In this document: positions 42,985 to 50,124 of the stretch, piece by piece
Layout of the letters: every line of letters starts with the position of its first letter
Position numbering within the stretch: position 1 is the stretch's first letter
Source: Streptomyces sp. MZ04
Lineage (GTDB): Bacteria > Actinomycetota > Actinomycetes > Streptomycetales > Streptomycetaceae
Assembly (NCBI RefSeq): GCF_004684775.1
Contig: NZ_SRIC01000021.1
Coordinates: forward strand, 1-56,123
Reading direction: 5' to 3'
Length of the DNA stretch: 56,123 nucleotides
The notes under the pieces: generated by a model
Told to the model about the DNA's origin: nothing
Databases searched by the model: none
What the model saw: the letters and a program-made list of their open reading frames with translations, nothing else
Position numbers and translations under genes: made by a program

Positions 42985-43971
42985 ATGCAGCCACGGAACA
43001 TGTCCATGAGCGGAGTCGTCGACCTCGCCGCCGTGAAGGCGGCCCAGGAGGCCAAGGCGAAGGCGGAGCAGGCCCGCGCCGAAGCGGCCCGGCAGGGCGG
43101 CGGCGCCGTGTCCGCCGTTTCTCCCGCGAGTCTCGTCATCGACGTAGACGAGGCGGGCTTCGAGCGCGATGTCCTGCAGCGCTCCACCGAGGTCCCGGTC
43201 GTCATCGACTTCTGGGCCGAGTGGTGCGAGCCGTGCAAGCAGCTGAGCCCGCTGCTCGAAGGCCTCGCGCGGGAGTACAACGGCCGATTCGTCCTCGCCA
43301 AGATCGACGTCGACGCCAACCAGATGCTGATGCAGCAGTTCGGGGTCCAGGGGATCCCGGCCGTCTTCGCGGTGGTGGCGGGGCAGGCCCTGCCGCTCTT
43401 CCAGGGCGCGGCCCCGGTGGAGCAGATCCGCCAGACCCTGGACCAGCTGATCCAGGTCGGCGAGGAGCGCTTCGGCCTGACCGGTCTCGCCGTCGACGCG
43501 GACGCGCAGGGCGACGACCAGGAGGCGCCCGCTCCCGCCGAGGTTCCCGCGGGGCCCTACGACGCGCTGCTCGAGGCGGCCGTCGAGGCGCTGGACGCGG
43601 GCGATCTGGGCGGCGCGGTGCAGGCGTACCGGAACGTGCTCGCCGACGACCCGGGCAACACGGAGGCCAAGCTCGGTCTCGCCCAGGCCGAACTGCTGCA
43701 GCGCGTGCAGGGCCTCGACCCGCAGCAGGTCCGCAAGGACGCCGCCGACAATCCCGCGGACGTGCCGGCGCAGATCGCCGCCGCCGACCTGGATCTGGTG
43801 GGCGGTCATGTCGAGGACGCCTTCGGGCGGCTCATCGACGCGGTCCGGCGCACGGCGGGCGAGGACCGGGACGCCGCGCGGGTGCGGCTGCTCGAACTCC
43901 TCGAAGTGGTCGGCTCGGACGACCCGCGGGTGACCGCCGCGCGCACACAGCTCGCGCGAGTCCTGTTCTGA
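42985..43971 (+). CDS. Thioredoxin-domain TPR protein (co-chaperone YbbN/CnoX-like)
   Basis: 328-aa cytoplasmic protein. After a 45-residue Ala-rich lead comes a thioredoxin domain with WCEPC (Cys81 and Cys84), FVLAKIDVDANQ and GVQGIPAVFAVV. Residues about 180-328 are helical tetratricopeptide-like repeats (YDALLEAAVEALDAGDLGGAVQAYRNVLADDPGNTEAK is one unit in outline). This is the architecture of YbbN/CnoX holdases. ATG 42985 has GGGGGAGG 8 nt upstream. Expected to act in protein-thiol or chaperone networks; partners not shown. Confidence 0.93.
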   Translation: MQPRNMSMSGVVDLAAVKAAQEAKAKAEQARAEAARQGGGAVSAVSPASLVIDVDEAGFERDVLQRSTEVPVVIDFWAEWCEPCKQLSPLLEGLAREYNGRFVLAKIDVDANQMLMQQFGVQGIPAVFAVVAGQALPLFQGAAPVEQIRQTLDQLIQVGEERFGLTGLAVDADAQGDDQEAPAPAEVPAGPYDALLEAAVEALDAGDLGGAVQAYRNVLADDPGNTEAKLGLAQAELLQRVQGLDPQQVRKDAADNPADVPAQIAAADLDLVGGHVEDAFGRLIDAVRRTAGEDRDAARVRLLELLEVVGSDDPRVTAARTQLARVLF

Positions 43972-44062
43972 CCCTGTTCGACCCCTCGCGGGTCGTTCGC
44001 TGACCAGTCCCTAAACACTGGGGCTTGTGATGCCCGAGTGAAAACTTGGTCGCCAACGCGCC

Positions 44063-44106
44063 ACAGTGGCCGCGCTTTACCAAATCTTGGTAATCGCGGC
44101 CGCTGT
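44063..44106. repeat. Strong compound hairpin
   Basis: Outer arms ACAG/CTGT and GGCCGCG/CGCGGCC (with one mismatch between) surround a small internal loop and a perfect inner stem TTACCAA-ATC-TTGGTAA (44077-44093). About 18 paired positions. No T-tract follows, so it may be a terminator, mRNA structure or protein-binding dyad. Confidence 0.65.
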
Positions 44107-44233
44107 TACTTGGAGTAAGCCCGGGCCGGTCTTCTGTCCGCTTGCGCCCTTCAATATCCCGGTCTGTTCCGCGCGTTGACGCCACCGTCCGTGCCCGATC
44201 GATACCGCGCGGTCGTGCATCGGTTATCGCGCC

Positions 44234-44249
44234 GTTACTAGCGAGTAAC
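44234..44249. promoter_or_regulatory. GTTACT-AGCG-AGTAAC operator candidate
   Basis: Perfect 6-4-6 inverted repeat. A related dyad TTACT-TGG-AGTAA is at 44106-44118. Two copies of a TTACT/AGTAA motif upstream of one operon suggest a repressor site. Confidence 0.5.
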
Positions 44250-44613
44250 GAACCCCCTTGTGCGGGCGGCGAGAATGCACCACGATCGGCGACGCTCGGT
44301 CCAATAACCCGCAGCCCGACAGCCAATCGGGAGCGGGGTTTCTGGGTCCCCACCGAGCAGGCCGGAGACACCCCGTCGCCGGTCTTGGACAGGGGGGTCT
44401 CTGCCATCCGGCAGGGCCTGTCCGGCAGGTTGTGCGTGTTGCGTGCGACCAGTGGTTGTCGCTCGGGGGTGATCGCCGGTGATTAAGGCGCAGTTGCGCG
44501 CCTCCGATGCGGGCGCTCTCCTTCCCGAGGACGTAGCACTTCTCCCATCCCTGCCCGACTGAGCCGCAGGAGCAGTCAGGGCCGGAGATGTACGTCCGAG
44601 AAGGAGGAAAGTC

Positions 44614-45231
44614 ATGGAGTCCGTGGCTCGTGGCGGAACCAGATGGAAGCGGTTCGCCGTAGTCATGGTGCCGAGCGTCGCGGCTACTGCCGCGATAGGC
44701 GTCGCCCTGTCCCAGGGTGCGCTCGCGGCATCGTTCAGTGTGTCCGGTCAGCAGTTCAAGGTGACTGCCGACCAGCTCGACGGTGAGGGATTCGTCCAGT
44801 ACGGGGCGCTTGACAGCGGTAAGTCGGGTAACCACCCGGTCGCCGTCGTCGGCCTCGAATCGGCCAAGATCACCAACCTCTGCCAGTCCGTCGTTGTTCC
44901 GGTCCCGGTTTTCGGCGATGTGTCGATGACCCTCAAGGCCGGCGGCAAGGGCGGCCCGAGGGTCGAGGCGAAGAAGCTCTACATCGACGCCGATGACCTG
45001 AAGGCCGACGCGACGTTCACCAACGTCGACATCGGCGTATCGGTCGACCAGACCACCAAGGGCCCCGGCCCGGCGAAGGGCGACAAGTACGCCCCGGACT
45101 CGTTCGCGCAGCAGGCTGACTCGGTGAAGTTCACCGACGTCAAGCAGCGTGCGTGGGCGACCACCGCCGGCACCTTCAAGCTCTCCGGTCTGGCCATGTC
45201 GGTCAAGAAGGGCAAGCACGAGTGCTACTGA
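44614..45231 (+). CDS. DUF6230-family exported protein
   Basis: 205-aa protein. The N-terminal charged lead and hydrophobic segment RFAVVMVPSVAATAAIGVALSQGALA act as signal or anchor. The extracytoplasmic part (ASFSVSGQQFKVTADQLDG onward) looks beta-rich, with two Cys (NLCQSV and the final HECY). ATG 44614 has AAGGAGGAAA 4-5 nt upstream, one of the strongest ribosome sites in the window. First gene of an operon with a DUF6114 membrane protein and a large secreted protein. Function unknown. Confidence 0.85.
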   Translation: MESVARGGTRWKRFAVVMVPSVAATAAIGVALSQGALAASFSVSGQQFKVTADQLDGEGFVQYGALDSGKSGNHPVAVVGLESAKITNLCQSVVVPVPVFGDVSMTLKAGGKGGPRVEAKKLYIDADDLKADATFTNVDIGVSVDQTTKGPGPAKGDKYAPDSFAQQADSVKFTDVKQRAWATTAGTFKLSGLAMSVKKGKHECY

Positions 45232-45363
45232 GGCAATTGACGCCTTAATTCAGTACTTGTTGCGAAGAACGGCCGGGCGCGGGGACGCGACGGATTTGCC
45301 GTCCCCGTGCCCGAATCCGCAGGACACACAGAACCAACGCCATTCCCCGAGGAGCTGTACGAC

Positions 45364-45930
45364 ATGAGCGCCGAAGCGCAAGTGGGCCTTGGCATCAAGC
45401 TCGGCCGGATGCGCCGATCGTTCCGAGGGTGGCGCGGTCAGCGCCCGTTCTGGGGTGGTCTGCTGACGTTGCTCGGCGGCATCCCGATCATGTACTTCCC
45501 GTACGCGAACCTCACGCTCGGCACGATGACGATCCGGATGGCGACGACCGCCGGTGCCGGTTCACTGATCATCGGTGTCCTGCTTGTCGTGCTCGGCCTG
45601 ACCATGTGGTTCCAGCCGCATTCCCGGGTGTTCGCGGGTGTCGCGGCGATTCTGCTCGCCCTGGTCTCCCTGGTGGTCTCCAACTTCGGCGGCTTCGTCA
45701 TCGGCTTCCTGCTCGCCCTGATCGGCGGCGCCCTCGGCGTCTCCTGGGCGGCGGCCAAGCCCGATGCCAAGCCCGCGAAGGGACGTGCCGAACGGGACGG
45801 CGACGGCTCCGACGACGGGGCGCCGGAGCCCGCGGCCGCGGGGGCCGCGAACGGGGTGAGCGGCACTACGGACGATCTGTCAGGAACGAGCCCGGACAAC
45901 GGGACGAACGGGAGGCACCGTGCCGGCTGA
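45364..45930 (+). CDS. DUF6114-family integral membrane protein
   Basis: 188-aa membrane protein. After a basic lead (KLGRMRRSFRGWRGQRPFW) about four helices follow (GGLLTLLGGIPIMYF, ATTAGAGSLIIGVLLVVLGLT, VFAGVAAILLALVSLVV, GFVIGFLLALIGGALGV), then a disordered acidic/Ala tail. ATG 45364 has GAGGAG 8 nt upstream. The stop overlaps the next start by 11 nt. Always found beside DUF6230 genes in Streptomyces as far as I recall. It may anchor or export the two partners (inference). Confidence 0.85.
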   Translation: MSAEAQVGLGIKLGRMRRSFRGWRGQRPFWGGLLTLLGGIPIMYFPYANLTLGTMTIRMATTAGAGSLIIGVLLVVLGLTMWFQPHSRVFAGVAAILLALVSLVVSNFGGFVIGFLLALIGGALGVSWAAAKPDAKPAKGRAERDGDGSDDGAPEPAAAGAANGVSGTTDDLSGTSPDNGTNGRHRAG

Positions 45931-47251
45931 CGAGGTGCACCATGAGGACTCCGCGGGCCAGTCCCGCGCGAGATCCGGGCCGCGCCACGCGGCACCCAGA
46001 AAGCCGCTCCTCACCCGCCTGCACGTTCCGGCGGGCAAGGCGATAGCCATCGCGGCCATGCCGACCGCTGTCCTGATGGGCATGGGACTGACCCCCCAGC
46101 TCGCGCAGGCCAAGCCGCTGCCGAAGAACCCCTTCCAGGACGGCCCGTGTGTCACGGCGCCGGACGAGGCGTCCAAGGACGCCGAGAAGGAAGCCGACAA
46201 GGCGGCCGAGGAGAAGGCGGCGAAGGAGAAGGCCGAGAAGGAAGCGGCCAAGAAGGACGAGGCCGGCAAGGACACCGCCGAGCCGACTCCTTCGACCTCC
46301 GACGGTGCCAAGACCGGTGACGGCGACAGCGCGGACAAGGCGGAGCCCACTCCGGCGCCGTCCGCGTCCGACGACGCCGGCAAGGAGGAGACGGAGCCCG
46401 CTCCGGAGCCCTCCGAGACCAGCAACCCACTGGACCCGCTGGGTGTCGGCCCCGCGCTCAAGGACCTCTTCACGCCCGACGAGAAGGAGTCCGCCGAGCC
46501 GACGCCGACGCCCTCCGCCTCGGAGGAGAGCAAGTCCTCCGAGGGCACGGCGAAGGACACCGTCGAGGACGTCACCAAGCCCGTCGAGACTGCATCTGAT
46601 GGTTTGAAAGATGGCGTCGACAAGGTCGCCGACGGCGCCAAGGAGGGTGCGGACAAGGCCGGGGACACCGTCGACAAGGCCAAGGAAGAGGCCGAGAAGG
46701 CGGCGGACGACGCCACCGGCGAGGGCGCCGAGGCCAAGGACCCGATGGCGCCGGACGAGAACGGCAAGAAGCCGTTCCCGTGCGTCGTCGAGAAGAAGGT
46801 CGACGGCAAGGACGAGCAGACGCCCGCGCCGATCCCCGACGCGTCCTGGGACCTGGAAGCCAGCTCCCTGACGCTCAAGGGCGCGGACTACCAGGGCGTC
46901 GTGAACCTGACGACGGCCGGCGGCAAGAAGAAGCAGGCCCTGAAGTACGTCGTCAGCAAGGGCGTGGACATCGGTGATCTGCACCAGATCACCGAGGGCC
47001 CCGGCGGCAGGAAGTTCCACCTGTACGCCGACAAGGGCTCGACGTCCACGATGCGCGGCAACCCGGTGACGATGCTGACGGAGAGCATCTCGGGGAAGCT
47101 GTTCGGGCTCATCCCGATCACCTTCGACCCCGAGCACCCGCCGCCGCTGAACCTCCCGCTGATCTACTTCACGGACGTGAAGGTCAAGCAGGCCGCACAG
47201 TTCGACGGAACCCTGACGGTTCCCGGCCTGCACCAGTCGATCACCGACTGA
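45920..47251 (+). CDS. Secreted protein with a Lys/Glu-rich coiled region and a C-terminal beta domain
   Basis: 443-aa exported protein from GTG 45920 (GGGAGG upstream). The signal region AIAIAAMPTAVLMGMGLTPQLAQA follows a long basic N-region. Residues about 80-110 are an EKEADKAAEEKAAKEKAEKE helix, then Pro/Ser/Thr-rich disorder and a second Lys/Asp/Glu helix (DGVDKVADGAKEGADKAG). The C-terminal 170 residues form a globular domain (DASWDLEASSLTLKGADYQG, GKLFGLIPITFDPEHPPP, YFTDVKVKQA). Two Cys (DGPCVT, FPCVV) could bond. Layout resembles a wall-spanning stalk with a head. Function unknown. Confidence 0.8.
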   Translation: MPADEVHHEDSAGQSRARSGPRHAAPRKPLLTRLHVPAGKAIAIAAMPTAVLMGMGLTPQLAQAKPLPKNPFQDGPCVTAPDEASKDAEKEADKAAEEKAAKEKAEKEAAKKDEAGKDTAEPTPSTSDGAKTGDGDSADKAEPTPAPSASDDAGKEETEPAPEPSETSNPLDPLGVGPALKDLFTPDEKESAEPTPTPSASEESKSSEGTAKDTVEDVTKPVETASDGLKDGVDKVADGAKEGADKAGDTVDKAKEEAEKAADDATGEGAEAKDPMAPDENGKKPFPCVVEKKVDGKDEQTPAPIPDASWDLEASSLTLKGADYQGVVNLTTAGGKKKQALKYVVSKGVDIGDLHQITEGPGGRKFHLYADKGSTSTMRGNPVTMLTESISGKLFGLIPITFDPEHPPPLNLPLIYFTDVKVKQAAQFDGTLTVPGLHQSITD

Positions 47252-47283
47252 TCTCCCACCGGACCCGTTCGGGAGCCGCAACA

Positions 47284-47324
47284 CCACTGAGGGCGCCCCC
47301 CTTCACAGGGGGCGCCCTCAGTGG
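47284..47324. terminator. Strong bidirectional terminator
   Basis: Perfect 17-nt arms CCACTGAGGGCGCCCCC and GGGGGCGCCCTCAGTGG with loop CTTCACA lie between the secreted-protein stop (47251) and the convergent pyk stop (47342). Confidence 0.8.
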
Positions 47325-47341
47325 CGTACGGGACGGGCGGG

Positions 47342-48772
47342 TCAGTCGCGGTCGCCGCCGCCCAGGTGGTGCACCCGGACCATGTTGGTGGTGCCGGGGA
47401 CACCGGGGGGCGAGCCCGCGGTGATGACGACCGTGTCGCCGTCGTTGAACTTCTGCAGCTTGATCAGCTCGGCGTCGACCAGCTCGACCATCGCGTCGGT
47501 GTTGTCCACGTGCGGGACGACGTAGGTGTCGACGCCCCAGCTCAGGGCCAGCTGGTTGCGGGTCGACTCGTCCGTGGTGAACGCCAGGATCGGCTGCGCG
47601 GCGCGATAGCGCGAGAGCCGGCGGGCCGTGTCGCCGGACTGCGTGAAGGCGATCAGCGCCTTGCCGCCGAGGAAGTCCGCGATCTCACAGGCGGCACGGG
47701 CGACCGAACCACCCTGCGTACGGGGCTTCTTGCCGGGCACGAGCGGCTGCAGGCCCTTGGAGAGCAGCTCCTCCTCGGCCGCGGTGACGATCTTCGACAT
47801 CGTCTTCACGGTCTCGATGGGGTACGCGCCCACGCTCGACTCGGCGGACAGCATGACCGCGTCGGCGCCGTCCAGGATCGCGTTGGCGACATCGGACGCC
47901 TCGGCGCGCGTGGGGCGCGAGTTGGTGATCATCGACTCCATCATCTGGGTCGCGACGATCACCGGCTTGGCGTTGCGGCGGCACATCTCCACGAGGCGCT
48001 TCTGCACCATCGGGACCTTCTCGAGCGGGTACTCGACGGCCAGGTCGCCACGGGCCACCATCACGGCGTCGAACGCCGCGACGACGCCCTCCATGTTCTC
48101 GACGGCCTGCGGCTTCTCCACCTTGGCGATGACGGGGACCCGGCGGCCCTCCTCGTCCATCACCTTGTGGACGTCCTTGACGTCGTCGGCGTCGCGCACG
48201 AAGGACAGGGCGACCATGTCGCAGCCCATCTTCAGGGCGAAGCGGAGGTCCTCGACGTCCTTCTCCGAGAGCGCGGGCACGTTCACGGCCGCGCCGGGCA
48301 GGTTGATGCCCTTGTGGTCGGAGATGACACCGCCCTCGATGACGATGGTCTTGACCTGGGGGCCCTCGACGTCCATGACCTTCAGCTCGACGTTGCCGTC
48401 GTTGATGAGGATCTGGTCGCCGCGCGAGACGTCGCCCGGCAGGCCCTTGTAGGTGGTGCCGCAGATCGACTTGTCACCGGGCACGTCCTCGGTGGTGATG
48501 GTGAACTCGTCACCCCGCACCAGCTCGACGGGTCCCTCGGCGAAGGTCTCCAGACGGATCTTCGGCCCCTGCAGGTCGGCGAGGACGCCCACCGCACGGC
48601 CGGTCTTCGCGGCAGCGGCCCGGACGCGGTCGTACCGCCCCTGGTGCTCGGCGTGCGTGCCGTGGCTGAAATTGAATCGGGCCACGTTCATGCCGGCTTC
48701 GATCAGCGAGACGAGCTGTGCTTCGGAGTCGACGGCTGGGCCCAGAGTGCAGACGATTTTGGAACGGCGCAT
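47342..48772 (-). CDS. pyk: Pyruvate kinase
   Basis: 476-aa glycolytic enzyme converting phosphoenolpyruvate and ADP to pyruvate and ATP. It starts MRRSKIVCTLGPA; MNVARFNFSHG (substrate Arg/Asn), LADLQGPKIR, and the catalytic-loop region with GDLAVEYPLEKVP and MVARGDL follow, then TQMMESMITNSRPTRAE. Full length, with A, B and C domains. S. coelicolor carries two pyruvate kinases; position next to ackA-pta matches the pyk2 locus (from memory). A palindrome lies 28 nt upstream of the ATG and may regulate it. Confidence 0.95.
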   Translation of the reverse strand: MRRSKIVCTLGPAVDSEAQLVSLIEAGMNVARFNFSHGTHAEHQGRYDRVRAAAAKTGRAVGVLADLQGPKIRLETFAEGPVELVRGDEFTITTEDVPGDKSICGTTYKGLPGDVSRGDQILINDGNVELKVMDVEGPQVKTIVIEGGVISDHKGINLPGAAVNVPALSEKDVEDLRFALKMGCDMVALSFVRDADDVKDVHKVMDEEGRRVPVIAKVEKPQAVENMEGVVAAFDAVMVARGDLAVEYPLEKVPMVQKRLVEMCRRNAKPVIVATQMMESMITNSRPTRAEASDVANAILDGADAVMLSAESSVGAYPIETVKTMSKIVTAAEEELLSKGLQPLVPGKKPRTQGGSVARAACEIADFLGGKALIAFTQSGDTARRLSRYRAAQPILAFTTDESTRNQLALSWGVDTYVVPHVDNTDAMVELVDAELIKLQKFNDGDTVVITAGSPPGVPGTTNMVRVHHLGGGDRD

Positions 48773-48799
48773 GGGGCGATCCTATCGGTTTGTTTCGCT

Positions 48800-48813
48800 A
48801 CGGAATATTCCGT
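48800..48813. promoter_or_regulatory. ACGGAATATTCCGT palindrome at the pyk promoter
   Basis: Perfect 14-nt palindrome, 27 nt upstream of the pyk ATG and overlapping the expected -35 position relative to a TAGGAT-like -10 (minus strand, about 48786-48781). Candidate operator. Confidence 0.5.
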
Positions 48814-48858
48814 CTGGTGGAAACTACAAATGGGCGGAGGCGCGCTCAGGCGTTGCGG

Positions 48859-50124
48859 TCATGGCCGATTCCCGACCAGTGCGTAGGTCTGCTGCGCGAT
48901 CTCCAGCTCCTCGTCCGTCGGGACAACAGCCACGGCGACCCGTGCGTACTCCGGCGAGATGAGCCGTGCCTCGTCGGAACGTACAGCGTTCAGCTCTCCG
49001 TCGACCGCGAGCCCCAGCTCCTCCAGGCCCGCTACGGCAGCCTCCCGCACGGGCGCCGCGTTCTCGCCGACCCCCGCCGTGAACGCGATGGCGTCCACCC
49101 GGCCGAGCACCGCGTAGTAGGCGCCGATGTACTTCTTCAGACGGTGGATGTAGATCTCGAAGGCCAGCGCGGCCGCCTCGTCGCCCTCGTCGATACGGCG
49201 CCGGATGACCCGCATGTCGTTGTCGCCGCAGAGCCCGACCAGGCCGCTCTTCTTGTTGAGCAGGGCGTCGACCTCGTCGATGGACATCCCGCCGACGCGG
49301 GCCAGATGGAAGACGACCGCCGGATCCACGTCACCGGAACGGGTACCCATCACGAGCCCTTCGAGCGGCGTGAGCCCCATCGACGTATCGACGCACCTGC
49401 CGCCCCGCACAGCGCTCGCCGATGCGCCGTTGCCCAGGTGCAGCACGATGACGTTCACGTCCTCGGGCGCCTTGCCGAGCAGCTTGGCGGTCGCGCGGGA
49501 TACGTACGCGTGCGAGGTTCCGTGGAAGCCGTAGCGCCGCACGCGGTGCTGGTCGGCGGTGGCCACGTCGATCGCGTAGCGGGCCGCCGACTCCGGCATC
49601 GTCGTGTGGAACGCCGTGTCGAAGACCGCGACTTGGGGGAGGTCCGGGCGCAGCGCCTGGGCGGTGCGGATGCCGGTGATGTTGGCCGGGTTGTGCAGCG
49701 GCGCCACCGGGACGAGCCGCTGGATCTCGGCGAGCACCTCGTCCGTGATGACGGTGGGCGCGCTGAACTTCAGGCCGCCGTGCACCACGCGGTGGCCGAT
49801 CGCGGCCAGCTCGGGGGAGTCCAGGCCGAGCCCGTCGGCGGCCAGTTCGGCGGAGACCGCCTTCAGGGCGGCCTCGTGGTCGGCGATCGGCTCCTCGCGC
49901 TCCCGCTCCTCGGCGCCGCCGCCGGTCAGCGGGGTGTGCTTGATCCGCGAGGTCTCCTCGCCGATGCGCTCGACCAGGCCGACCGCGAGACGCCCCGCGG
50001 CGGAGCCGCTGATCGACTGCGTGTCGCGCATGTCGAGCAGCTGGTACTTCACCGACGAGGAGCCGGAGTTGAGGACGAGGACGCGGGTGGCTGTCACGGG
50101 TGCGGCGCTTTCTATAGACGTCAT
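48859..50124 (-). CDS. ackA: Acetate kinase
   Basis: 421-aa enzyme that converts acetyl phosphate and ADP to acetate and ATP (reversible). Key motifs: VLVLNSGSSSVKYQ (near residue 15), HRVVHGG (substrate Arg), FDTAFH (catalytic Asp), RYGFHGTSH, VLHLGNGAS and TAGVGENA (Mg Glu). The ATG at 50124 overlaps the pta stop by ATGA, so pta-ackA is a coupled operon. Length is normal for the family, with an 11-residue N-terminal extension. Confidence 0.96.
   Translation of the reverse strand: MTSIESAAPVTATRVLVLNSGSSSVKYQLLDMRDTQSISGSAAGRLAVGLVERIGEETSRIKHTPLTGGGAEEREREEPIADHEAALKAVSAELAADGLGLDSPELAAIGHRVVHGGLKFSAPTVITDEVLAEIQRLVPVAPLHNPANITGIRTAQALRPDLPQVAVFDTAFHTTMPESAARYAIDVATADQHRVRRYGFHGTSHAYVSRATAKLLGKAPEDVNVIVLHLGNGASASAVRGGRCVDTSMGLTPLEGLVMGTRSGDVDPAVVFHLARVGGMSIDEVDALLNKKSGLVGLCGDNDMRVIRRRIDEGDEAAALAFEIYIHRLKKYIGAYYAVLGRVDAIAFTAGVGENAAPVREAAVAGLEELGLAVDGELNAVRSDEARLISPEYARVAVAVVPTDEELEIAQQTYALVGNRP

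Larger units (their letters stand above)
43972..44613. other. 642-nt gene-free leader with several inverted repeats
   Basis: No supported coding region between the thioredoxin-TPR stop and the DUF6230 start. It contains the hairpin at 44063-44106, the dyad TTACT-TGG-AGTAA (44106-44118), the dyad GTTACT-AGCG-AGTAAC (44234-44249), two CCGGCAGG direct repeats (44408 and 44422) and a strong AAGGAGGAAA ribosome site at 44601. It probably carries the terminator of the upstream gene and the promoter and regulation of the DUF6230 operon. Confidence 0.6.

Noticed and set aside
42767..43009. 80-codon open frame just after the CGCTACGA dyad
   Set aside because: No ribosome site, low-complexity Arg/Ser/Thr/Gly composition, and it overlaps the well-supported start of the thioredoxin-TPR gene.
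44224..45219. Minus-strand open frame across the DUF6230 gene and its leader
   Set aside because: The plus-strand gene has a strong ribosome site and signal peptide; the antisense product has no recognisable feature.
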